Source: Larix sibirica
Lineage: Eukaryota > Streptophyta > Pinopsida > Pinales > Pinaceae
DNA length: 22,059 bases
Reading direction: 5' to 3'
Assembly: GCA_004151065.3 (NCBI GenBank)
Contig: NWUY0300011652.1
Span: forward strand, 1-22,059
Shown one piece after another: positions 9,218 to 18,126 of this stretch. The notes beneath the pieces are model-generated. The model was not told the origin of the DNA. It ran no database searches and was given only the letters and a program-made list of their open reading frames with translations. Position 1 is the first letter of the stretch, and each line of letters opens with the position of its first letter. The position numbers and the translations under genes are program-made.

Positions 9218-9990
9218 ATCTTCCCTTTGTAATTCTACATACAAAATTTTGACAAAGATTATGGTCAACGTGATTTAAAAAAATAATAAAAAAATTCCTA
9301 GACTCATCTTAGAGAATCAAGGTGGGTTTGGGGAAAAAAGCAAATTATTGACAACATTCTCCTTGTCTAAGAAGTGGTGCACCCCAGTCAGAGAACAAGT
9401 GAAGGAGGTAAGATTAAAAAAAAGGATTTGGCTAATGCTTTTGACATAAGCCACCACTCTTTCTTGTTTTTTGTTTTTTCCAAATTTGTTTTTGTTGATC
9501 ATATAATATGTTGGATAAGAGCATGTGTCAATAGTCATTACTACTCCCCTCTTGTCAATGTTAGACTTACAATATTGTTTCAAAGTAACGGTGGTATTCA
9601 TCGAGGGTGTACTATGTCCCCATTACTATACATCCTAATGGCAGATTCTCTTAGCAAAAGATTGGAAAAAGAAAGGTTGGAAGGAAAACTTGAATAAATC
9701 ATCATTGCTAGAGGGGTCAAAGCAATTAGAGGGGGCTCTACTATAATAATTGAAATATTCATCTTGGACCACTTCATGAATGCCTCTATAGGGAAACTCA
9801 ATAAAGGTAAGAGCCATATCTTTGGATGGAATACTTTCCCACTTAGATGCACATAATAACTAGAATTTTGGAATTATTTTGCATAAGTAATTGGACATTA
9901 TTTAAAGATTTGGGTATGCCCATCTCCTCGGGATATCCTAAATCACACTATTGGATTTAAATGTCTCATTCCATGCTTTTTCGACAACTT
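9218..9990 (+). pseudogene. L1 ORF2 relic, 3' part: reverse transcriptase
   Basis: This continues the L1 split at 3425. It reads SLCNSTYKILTKIMVN at 9220, LILENQGGF at about 9304, then in shifted frames HPSQRTSEGGKIKKKDLANA and FDISHHSFLF (first RT Asp in DLANAFD kept). Next come RACVNSHYYSPLVN and GGIHRGCTMSPLLYILMADS (the QGCPLSPLL motif). After LEGKLE* it reads IIIARGVKAI and at once GGSTIII, then KLNKGKSHIFGWN. The stretch that normally separates these, the SQFADD catalytic box, is missing. NWTLFKDLGMPISSGYPKSH at about 9888-9950 is the connection region, after which homology fades near 9990. It is non-functional because of the active-site deletion, stops and frameshifts. Confidence 0.9.
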
Positions 9991-10014
9991 TTTGTGTTAG
10001 AATGACCTGGCTTC

Positions 10015-10400
10015 TAATGTCAGTTAAACATCCATGGACAAACGTAGCTTAAGCGATGTTACTAAGCATGGAACTAACGTCCAATACTAGTTGTTTTTTT
10101 TCACAATTTATCTCATAAAAAGCATGGATAGAATGTCAGTTGTATGTCGAATGAACATTGCATAAGAGACATTACCTAACATCGGTTGAACGTTTGAAAT
10201 GAGACATTACCTAATGTGGAACAAATGTCAGTTTAACATTTGAAAATATACATTCCTAATGAGATACATTCCTAATGAGACTCCAATGTTGGTCAAATGT
10301 CCAAAAATCTATGTTTGCAATGTGGATCTAATATCGATCAAACATTCGAAAAGATACGTTTGCAACGTGGACCTAATGTCGGTTAAACATCCAATAAGCC
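10015..10400. repeat. Tandem array with 45-bp period
   Basis: The core GGTCAAAC/GGTTAAAC recurs at 10184, 10231, 10291, 10336 and 10381. The last three are exactly 45 bp apart, and 10231-10291 is 45 plus a 15-bp internal duplication (GAGATACATTCCTAAT occurs twice). A unit reads roughly AATGTCGGTCAAACATCC, then GAAAAGATACGTTTGCAACG, then TGGACCT. Weaker copies start near 10019 and 10140. Copies differ largely by CG versus TG or CA. No coding frame is present. It abuts the L1 end and runs directly into a longer-period array. Confidence 0.8.
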
Positions 10401-10880
10401 ACCTACAATTACCTTGAAGAAAAAAAATGTGGATGTTCCATCGAAATAACGTCAAGTATTCTCTAAATAATCGACGTTAGAGTTATGCACCCAACGTTCA
10501 ATCCACATCGCTCGTGCATTGGAAAAACGTTAGTTAAACGTCTGATAAGCCACGTTTATAAATGGAATGAACAAAAAAAAGTGTGGATGTGATTTCCAAG
10601 TCCCATCAAATGAATGACAATTGACCTGTAAATAGTCGACATTAGAGTTATGCTACCGATATTCGATCAACGCCACTTGCACGTGAGATGAACATCAAGT
10701 AAACATACGATAAGACATTTATAAATGGATTGAACAAAAAAAATGTAGGCGTAATGTCCAAGTCTTGTTGAATGAATGTTAGTTAACCTGCACATAATCG
10801 ATGTTAGAGTTATGCTACTAATGTTTGACCCACACCACACATACGTTGGTTAAACATCCAATAAGGCACATTTATATATG
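10381..10880. repeat. Tandem array with about 150-165-bp period
   Basis: Four units begin with the same GTTAAAC core at about 10382, 10533, 10698 and 10849 (spacings 151, 165, 151). The core is followed by ATCCAATAAGCCAC-like sequence, then TTTATAAATGG and GAACAAAAAAAATG. Further in each unit lie a CCAAGTC/ATGAATGA block and TAGTCGACATTAGAGTTATG. The core is shared with the 45-bp array, so the longer unit probably arose by capture of extra sequence between cores. No coding potential is seen. It could be a satellite seed or the subterminal repeats of a DNA transposon. Confidence 0.78.
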
Positions 10881-10904
10881 GCTTGAAATTGTATTTTTTG
10901 TGCA

Positions 10905-12850
10905 CAATGTTTACTTAGTCTATGGTCAACTGCAAGGGATCAATGGCTTGTAAGAAATGGGTTACACTCACTCAAAAGATGCCATTGGTTCAATGGGTTG
11001 CACTACCTCAAAAGTTTCCATTGCTTATGAAGCTAGTATGATCTATTTTACAACACTAAAAATCCATTCACTATTATTCTAATGTCCATCAGTCATATAT
11101 CTTTCTTTGGATTCTCATATGTTACAAATAGGGCTTGTTCTCCATGAAACTCCAAAGGATCCTCAATAGCAACAATGCCTCCACTTTGGATTCCCACTAA
11201 TGGGTTTTGAGATGAGAGGGAACAAGTTTGCACCATGTCTACCCACTATGTCATCGTTAGCATTCAAGACCTTTGCAAGAAGTGTTTATTGATTATGTTA
11301 GTGACCTAGCTTGGCGTTGATAATGAGGGATTCTATACTTGGATGGATTCTCCATGATATCTTTTTAAATTTAATATATTTCCTTCCCACTGCAAAGGAA
11401 CTTCTCTAATAAAATCTGAAAAAATAGGCCAATTATGTGGAGGCAAGATTAAAAATGCACAATGGATAAATACACTTGATTGGTTGACTGTGAATCAATG
11501 CTTGTGTGAATTAATAATTGTTATATTTCTATGAAACACACTACAATCTATTTGTTTCTGCAATTGAAAAACTAGTGATGGTTTTTGCAATACTTATCGA
11601 CCATTTGCTACAAGGGGAATACCACACAATTTCTGACATTCAAGATAATACGAAGTGATCAATATTTCATAGTAAAAAGAAAAAGGTTATTTGAAAAGCA
11701 ACTAAACTATGTTTGTAGATATAATGACATCCTTATACAAAGCTTAATAGATTATATCGTATTACATGAGAATGAATATGTCTCTAAATAGTCCATAGGT
11801 GCATTGCCACATATCTGTACTACATTCCCTCAATGTATTACTATTTGATTTTGATTTTAAACATAGAATTGAAATGCCTTATGAACTCCCTTGACATACT
11901 AGATATGATGAACTATCTTGCCCATCTCCTTCACTCATCCATGAACATTAACATATTTTCTCTTTTCCTTTTAAGCATAGGTTACACTATCATGGTATGT
12001 GGATGCTATAGGCATTTTTATTTTCATATCAAGTTGGAAAGTGCTTCTAGCAACTTTTATTATGTTCCGACCTTCACCTCATCAGTCTTGTGTTGTTAAA
12101 CTTTTTATGAAGTAAGAACATTCAAAACTAATTAACATTTTTTTTAATCACATAATATATGACAAATCTATGGGTAGATTCAAATTGAAGACAACTTTTA
12201 CTCTTACCATATTTTATTGATTTGCAGGTCCTAATTAGATGAAAAGGAGTTGTTCCATTGGGTAGGTTTTGTGCATACTTAGATCTTTATTAGTTGTATG
12301 CATGTATCAAGCCAATTGATATGAACTCCTTCTCTAACATGAGATTTCTATTGATTTGATCTAACAAGTTTACCTTAGCGATTCCACAACTATGGTTTAG
12401 TATGAGGTATGATTGCACATTTTAAGATTTTTTAACCCATAAATTTTCAATTCTAAATAGAACCCAGTAATCCACCAAAAATATTCCCTACAAGAGCACC
12501 ATGTTTTACTTCACTCTTTAGGATTTTAAGCTCAAACAACAAATTATAATCAAGGTATTGATAGGTAATGCACTAAAGACCTTCAACTATGTTACAATTC
12601 ACTACAAAGGATTGGTTCCTTGCAGGAAATAGGTCTATGGTCAGTTGTATCATAGAAGGAGGAGGGAGAATTCAAAGCTTGATTAGTTAAATAATAGAAG
12701 CAAAAACCATTATTTTATGGCAAGAATCCAAAATAAATCCAGAGGGAGTCACAAGGGTACCATCAAATGTTATTTTTCTCTTTTCTCTAAGAAAATAGGG
12801 GTTTCCATTTTATCCAAAGTCATCTCTATTTAGACAATTTAGTCTCAATA
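10905..12850. other. Gene-poor stretch with a short duplication and weak coding traces
   Basis: At 10959-11030 a unit of about 38 bp is duplicated (GGGTTACACTCACTCAAAAG… and GGGTTGCACTACCTCAAAAG…). On the + strand, 11585-11791 and 11833-12099 hold two open frames of 68 and 88 codons whose residues (for example QFLTFKIIRSDQYFIVKRKR and MMNYLAHLLHSSMNINIFSL) look more protein-like than the surrounding AT-rich DNA. I recognise no domain. They may be remnants of one gene broken by frameshift, or chance frames. Nothing else here is identifiable. Confidence 0.35.
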
Positions 12851-12857
12851 TATGAAG

Positions 12858-13062
12858 TTAAATTGCTACAAGTTGGTCTTGGAATGCAATCTCTTCTTGA
12901 GTGATATATCCTATCTCAAGCCAACAAGAAACCTTATAACAAAATATTATTAGTTGGAAAATTTGATGCATATGTGCTAGTTCTTGATAACGCAAGTACA
13001 ACTTACCCGACTCGTAGTCGTGAGCATGCAATGTGGAGGAAGTGCCTATCCAAGAATCATGC
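12858..13062 (-). pseudogene. Exon-like block, unassigned, ending in a stop
   Basis: On the - strand a good splice acceptor (TTTTTCTTTGTGTGTAG, at about 13063-13079) precedes an open stretch of 67 codons to a TAA at 12858-12860. It reads HDSWIGTSSTLHAHDYESGK, LYLRYQELAHMHQIFQ, then KVSCWLEIGYITQEEIAFQD and QLVAI. The composition is that of a soluble helical protein, but I recognise no family. It lies downstream, on the same strand, of the fossil multi-exon gene at 14.8-16.7 kb and could be a further terminal exon of it or of an alternative transcript. It could also be a chance frame with a chance AG. Confidence 0.3.
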
Positions 13063-13559
13063 CTACACACAAAGAAAAATAAATAGTATTAGGTAATATA
13101 TTGCGCATGAATTATCTAAATACAACATAAATCAATAAAAAACAACAACAAAACATCCATTTAAAAATCATAAGCATAAAGAGAATGCATATATATTTTA
13201 CTCACCAAAGTCACTAGATTTACCGATAGTTATTAGTTGTATTTATGTTGCATGTGAATACCTATAGAAATCAAGATGGAATAATAAGTTGATATATATA
13301 GCTAAACGATAAATAAATATGCAAATCATAATGTATCATACTCTAAACATACCAAAGGGGAATACATGTATGAGCTTCTCTCTATTTTAAGATTAATATA
13401 TTCTCTACTGAACAGGGCCAACCACGTGAAGGTGGAAACTTTTCTAGCCCCTCCCCCTCACATCACTTTCAACTCCCCATACCCAATCTATTTGCTATAA
13501 CATACTTGACAGAAGCACAACTACATTAAACATAATGTCACTCATTTAAACTTAATATA

Positions 13560-14720
13560 GGCTAATTACAAAATCAATGAAAATTAACATATATATAACA
13601 TAAAACATAATACTCATACAAATTTCATACATATAAAATATCATCACAAAAAAGTATAAATGTAAAATAGAGGTACATAACTATAAAANAACACAACAAC
13701 ATAAAACATAACACTCATTTAAAATTCTATTCAACCTAATAACAAGAAGATACAATATGATATATCTTCAAATATTCAACTTATTAATTTCAAATAAAGT
13801 AAACAAAAAAACTTATTACAAAAGGATTTACACATACATAACTAGAATGCGGTTCTTAGCAAATATGTATTTATGATAGCGATGATGATACAACGTGTTT
13901 CCATATGTTGTCACAATGAAGGTACTCCTTTTCCATGCGGTTGTATGATATAGTATGGCTTCATGGCCATGAAGTGAGGCAAATGATTATCGTCCATTGT
14001 GAGAATGCATAGCAACATTGATTGTTGCTCATTGTTGACCTGCACCCAATAATTCATACATCAACATAAACAAACCAAAGAAAATGAACAAAGAGGCTAA
14101 TTACAAAATCAAATAAAATGAACATGCATACAACATAAAACATAACAATCATTTAAACTTATATTCACCCTAAGAACAATAATACACAACATTATATATC
14201 TTCAAATAGTAAACTTATTAATTTCAAAAAATTAAACAAATAAGATTATTACAAATTGATTTATGCATACATAATTGGAATGTGGGAATTCTTAGAAAAT
14301 TTGTATTTTTTATAACAATGGGGATATGGTGCGTTTCTATGTGTTCTCATAGTGGGCAGTGTCATATGACCATGAAGCCATACTATATCATATGACCACG
14401 TGGAAAATGACTATTGTCCACTACAAAAACGCATGGCAACATGCATTGTTCCTTATTGCTAAGAGAAACCTACACCCAACAATTCGTACATCAACATGAA
14501 AATATAAAAAAAATGATCATAAAGACTAATTATTACAAGATTATTTTGATAATACATAAAAAGATATACATCCAATGATTCATTCTTTATTGATAAAATA
14601 TTAAAATAGAGTGAATAAAATATTGACCCATATAAAACATGATCACAAAAAATTATAAATGTAAAATAGAGATACATAAATATAAAAATCAACATATATT
14701 CAAATCAATTTTAGGCTATA
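13560..14720. repeat. AT-rich tandem duplication with one internal block inverted
   Basis: A unit of about 431 bp starting CATAAAACATAACACTCATT at 13701 is repeated from 14132 (CATAAAACATAACAATCATT). Shared anchors in order include TATATCTTCAAATA, AACTTATTAATTTCAAA, ATACATAA-TGGAATG and ATTCATACATCAACAT. Between shared anchors, the block 13929-13971 of copy one is present in copy two as its reverse complement at 14364-14407 (TGATATAGTATGGCTTCATG versus CATGAAGCCATACTATATCA). Outside the unit, TATAAATGTAAAATAGAG occurs at about 13655 and again at about 14655, so the duplication history has at least two steps. No coding frame is seen. An N sits at 13689. Confidence 0.8.
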
Positions 14721-14811
14721 AACATGGAGGTCCTCTCACAAAAATATATATAATACAATATTGTATGCAACAAAATGTGTCTGCCATACATAGTGGTCAA
14801 TATCTACTACC

Positions 14812-15195
14812 CTACTTCTTTCTAGGTTTTTTCTTTTTAAGAAAGGCCACAATTCTGACATCAACGTCAATTTCCTCATTCTCTTCTCAACCTGTTTCTT
14901 CTGGTAATGGATCGATATTAGCATACCGCAAGATATGTCTCCTTGTAGGCTTCCTGGCACTAAGATCAACGTGAACTGCAAGTAAAGAAAACCATTTATT
15001 AATCAACTCATATATACTATACATATACCTGAAAAAATATTAATTTCGATTCAACTCGTTCATGGTACATGTGGGTGCAATAGGAGTAAGCTTTGGTTGA
15101 GCAGTTCCTTTGGTCTCTAAAACTGGCTCCTAAAGAACACCTAAATCTTCTTGTACTACTTGCAATAACATTTGTAGTTGTTATTGAAGCACACA
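14812..15195 (-). pseudogene. 3' exons of the fossil multi-exon gene, unassigned
   Basis: Two exon-like blocks. The first (about 15195-15055) reads QLQMLLQVVQEDLGVL, stop, EPVLETKGTAQPKLTPIAPT; stops at 15181-15183 (TAA) and 15130-15132 (TAG) could each be a former Gln codon. Its splice borders are unclear. The second starts after a good acceptor (TTTCTTTACTTGCAG) at 14975 and reads VDLSARKPTRRHILRYANID, then PLPEETG, stop (TGA 14887-14889), EENEEIDVDVRIVAFLKKKK and PRKK, ending at a TAG at 14812-14814. An acidic patch followed by a basic tail is what remains of a C-terminus. No domain is recognised. Confidence 0.45.
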
Positions 15196-15252
15196 ATCTC
15201 AATTTGTACTTTATAATTGAGTATTCGATCAGAATGCATTGAATTTGTATAC

Positions 15253-16011
15253 CTCCTCATTGACAGTAGAAGTGTTAGTTGCATTTTCCTTTCTCATTTC
15301 AACTAGGGCATTATTGCCTCCATTCAAGAAAACTTTGAGATCTTCATCCGTGGGCATGATGCCAAAGTATGAAGACTACATACCGTAACATAATGCATTT
15401 TGGTAAGGAAAGTGTTTAAAGCACAATTAAAAATGCAACAGAGACAATTTTTAAATCTGAATACTTACGTATCTCCCCTTCACTTTAACATAGCCCCTTG
15501 GGCCATGTTTGTATTGTCCAATCTTCTCAAGTTTGTCCTGTGTAGCCTTTGTGGTGTCTTTGAGCCTACGAAAATGGCCAAGTACATGATTATGCAATTT
15601 AAAAATCATGGTCAAATGCAATATGCAATATATAATTTCATTATTTGTTACACTATTTTATCTACCTTGGTCTTTCTGCTGCACTTGGAGGCAAGGATTC
15701 CTCTTTTATCATTTTCTTCTCCTTGGCATCCTTTATTAGTGCAACCCACTCTTGTTCTGGAATTAATCTAGGATGAAGATAACTAGGGCATCGTTCGATA
15801 TTAGTGCGGTAATTGTACCGCACTGATTTCATGTATTTTCCCGCCATTATTTAAACCAAATTTTGGTTGAATACAATACTTAACAACGTGGTCATGTGTT
15901 TCGTCAACTCCTTCTTCAAGTTGTTGCTTTGATATTTATAACTTGTTCTAATTGTTGGTGCAAATAGAGAAAATTACTTTTCTTGCAACTGTTGGTAGAA
16001 CAAGTTATTTC
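15253..16011 (-). pseudogene. Three consecutive phase-matched exons of a fossil gene, tentatively transposase-like
   Basis: Exon C, 16011-15666: acceptor ACAATGTAG; it includes NNLKKELTKHMTTLLSIVFN, stop, then MAGKYMKSVRYNYRTNIERC and EQEWVALIKDAKEKKMIKEE; donor AAG/GTAGAT. Exon D, 15565-15469: acceptor TTTTCGTAG; it reads LKDTTKATQDKLEKIGQYKH then GPRGYVKVKGRY; donor TAC/GTAAGT. Exon E, 15375-15253: it reads SSYFGIMPTDEDLKVFLNGG then NNALVEMRKENATNTSTVNE; donor GAG/GTATAC. The C-D junction completes an AGG codon and D-E joins in phase 0, so this was a spliced gene. The …NNLKKEL…MAGKYM… pattern with a W-containing helix loosely recalls plant CACTA-associated proteins of the Transposase_24 type (PF03004), but the likeness is weak and I leave the family open. 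Internal stops at 15974-15976 and 15851-15853 make it a pseudogene. Confidence 0.6.
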
Positions 16012-16112
16012 CTACATTGTAATAAAATATTCCGATTAGATAGATAGAATGAATAGAAAACTATTCATCATTGTATAAAATGAAAGTATGCCAGTGGATT
16101 AGATGTAATTAC

Positions 16113-16713
16113 CATGGATTTTTAATCCCTTGACCGACACCAATTCATGGTCCATCTATAATTTCCAGGTGCTCTTGATGAGTAAGCCTAACGTCCTGGG
16201 ACTCGTATCAACCTCATATGAATGAGGCACAAAGTACTAGACCCAAGGGTCGTATGTATATATGGGCCATATATTGCCCCGTGCCAACACTAGATGTAGA
16301 ATGAGGGGTAGACGTGACAATACCAAGAGTTGAGGGACCAATAACATGTGCAATATAAGCAGAGGGTGTAGCCATAGATGCATGTCTAATACTCCCGACA
16401 CTAGGTTCTTTCTCTCTCAAGAATTCTTGAGAAAATAGAATTCACTGGGTCAAGCTCTTGGATTCCTTTAAAAAAAGTCATATTCTTTAAAGGAATTAAT
16501 GGAATATGATTTCCAAAAACATACCCTATACTTCTTGATGCTTTCCATCAAGAATTGGCTTCTTATTTAAGTTTTGAAAGTATCTTCAATGCTCACTTGT
16601 TCCACTAGTTCGTTAGCTAATTTATTAACCTTTTTTCTAATAAATGTAAGAGGGTCTGGAACTCCTGATATGTCTACATCATCATGATTAGAATGAGGCG
16701 TTGACATGGGAGC
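16113..16713 (-). pseudogene. 5' exons of the fossil multi-exon gene
   Basis: Exon A, 16713-16525, follows acceptor TTCTTTGTAG and reads APMSTPHSNHDDVDISGVPD, PLTFIRKKVNKLANELVEQV, SIEDTFKT, stop (TAA 16567-16569), IRSQFLMESIKKYR, with donor AGG/GTATGT. Exon B (roughly 16455-16113) reads FLREKEPSVGSIRHASMATP then AYIAHVIGPSTLGIVTSTPH, Ser/Thr-rich and of low complexity. After a frameshift it reads YDPWV, stop (TAG 16237-16239), YFVPHSYEVDTSPRTLGLLI, with donor CAT-G/GTAATT. Exon A looks like an acidic, helical segment. Its first codons could mark the N-terminus or follow still earlier exons. No family is recognised. Splice signals at both ends of exon A are good, whereas exon B's acceptor is uncertain. 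Confidence 0.5.
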
Positions 16714-17039
16714 CTACAAAGAATCATCTTATATAAGATTGATAAACTACGTAACAATAATCATTGCATTAAGTTAAAAAAGAACAATATGGAATATAAT
16801 AATGAACATATAAATGGTCGTATATTATTTCACTTGCCCATGATCTATGGCTTTCCCATGATCAACATGTAACATAAACGATGATTTGCTAACCATATAT
16901 ACAAAGATGGGCGAAAGTTATCAATTCCCTTCATCAACATTACAACATAAAGTATACGTAATGACAAATAATGAATATATAGTATACATGTTTTTTAGTA
17001 AATGATGGACATGAGTGTTAAACCATAGTTACTTGATTC

Positions 17040-17730
17040 CTAGATCCTATTCAAATGATAATTGACCAACAACTCCTTCCTCGTGGGTAGTGATTTTATT
17101 GTAGTGACCACAACTTTGTTTCCATCATGCTCCTCAAACACACAATTGGGTAGTTTGTTTGTGCTTCTAGGACGAGTACTGTTTATAAACCCGACAACAT
17201 TTTTGCAAGCTTTGGGACTTCCATCAATATATGGAATATCCTTTGTCTTGATTGTTTTCTTTAATTTTATTATAATTTGCACAAACTCTATATATACGCA
17301 TACTCGTTATATATCTTATTATCCTACCCCAATGTGGGTAATCATACGTTGAGCCAACACAATCCATCAGTTCCACTTCACAGTGGTACAGAACGTTCAC
17401 ACCATCCATTGTAAAGAGCTCTAGACCATGTAAACTATATGGAGCAATTCGATATGTTCTTCCATTAATACATAAATCAATGTTTATTTCAGGAAGTGGG
17501 CTAGGTTCCCAATTCTTCAAATAATGACTATATCTTAATGGAACTTCCTTGTATTGGGAGGTCTCATTGTCATAAGAGCATGACTCTCCTTCAACCAAAA
17601 AGAAATCCATATGCTTTTTAAATTTTCTTCTGACATTACTACCTCTAGGTTATATTAACATACTGCATGACACTTCCCCTTTTCCAATTTGTTCAGGAAA
17701 ACCAATATTATTCGAAGATAGATCTGACAT
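17040..17730 (-). pseudogene. SET-domain protein relic, one frameshift and one internal stop
   Basis: SET domains transfer methyl groups to lysines, usually on histones. From an ATG at 17730-17728 the frame reads MSDLSSNNIGFPEQIGKGEV and continues past a TAA (after SMLI) through RRKFKKHMDFFLVEGES to LPEINIDLCINGRTYRIAP. Then come YSLHGLELFTMDGVNV and EVELMDCVGSTYDY, matching the N-terminal SET motif (GxGLF…E..EYVG) with its second Gly replaced by Glu. After RIYRVCANYNKIKENNQDKG a one-base shift near 17230 moves to YIDGSPKACKNVVGFINSTR, PNCVFEEHDGNKVVV and KELLVNYHLNRI, matching the C-terminal motifs (IN.S…PNC…GEELL.DY) with Gly to Arg-Lys and Asp to Asn changes. It ends at TAG 17040-17042. 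About 225 residues, intronless as preserved. Domain call is firm in outline; catalytic competence is not expected. Confidence 0.72.
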
Positions 17731-18126
17731 ATATATATTTGGTTGTGCTTGTAATTAACGTCAAACAACAATGGTCATGTTTCAATCATACAATTAAGAT
17801 AGAAAAAGTAGCAATTAAACGTGGTTAGTCTTCGATAAAACAATGTATATAGATGATGCAATGATGTTTTTGCATAACTATGCTAAATAAATTGATAATT
17901 AGTATCTGCATTGCATGGTAAATTTTAAAAAACTAGAATTTGAGCTAAAATCCATGCATTCCTCTTTAGAACCATCATATATGTAGGATACCAAGAAAGG
18001 TGCATAAGTCATACCTGAAACGTCTTTATCATCTTAATAACAACTCATACATGGAACTTGTTTTAGAATATGATCAACTAATTCATCTCAATGCTTACCT
18101 AGATTCCCTTACAACCCTTTGTATTC
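17731..18126. other. Nothing recognisable upstream of the SET relic
   Basis: AT-rich sequence with no coding frame, repeat or motif I can support. If the SET relic had its own promoter it would lie here. ATATATATAT at about 17730-17738, directly before the ATG, is too close to act as a TATA box for a normal leader. Confidence 0.4.

Noticed and set aside
9317-9601. 94-codon frame on the - strand
   Set aside because: It is the antisense of the L1 RT, whose motifs (DLANAFD, QGC-like, SPLL) are on the + strand.
9598-9852. 84- and 60-codon frames on the - strand
   Set aside because: They are antisense shadows of the L1 RT end and show no motif of their own.
13690-14720. CRISPR-like or regulatory array
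   Set aside because: The repeats are two long tandem copies with AT-rich content in a eukaryotic context, not short regular repeats with unique spacers.
14639-14974. 111-codon frame on the + strand
   Set aside because: The - strand here has a splice acceptor and the exon-like KPTRRHILRYANID frame. The + strand frame extends into the AT-rich repeat and has no recognisable feature.
15400-15771. 123-codon frame on the + strand
   Set aside because: It spans exon D and parts of introns of the - strand gene; the phase-matched splice sites on the other strand explain the region better.
17062-17352. 96-codon hydrophobic frame on the + strand, like a membrane protein
   Set aside because: It is the antisense of the SET relic; hydrophobic runs arise from complementing its codons.
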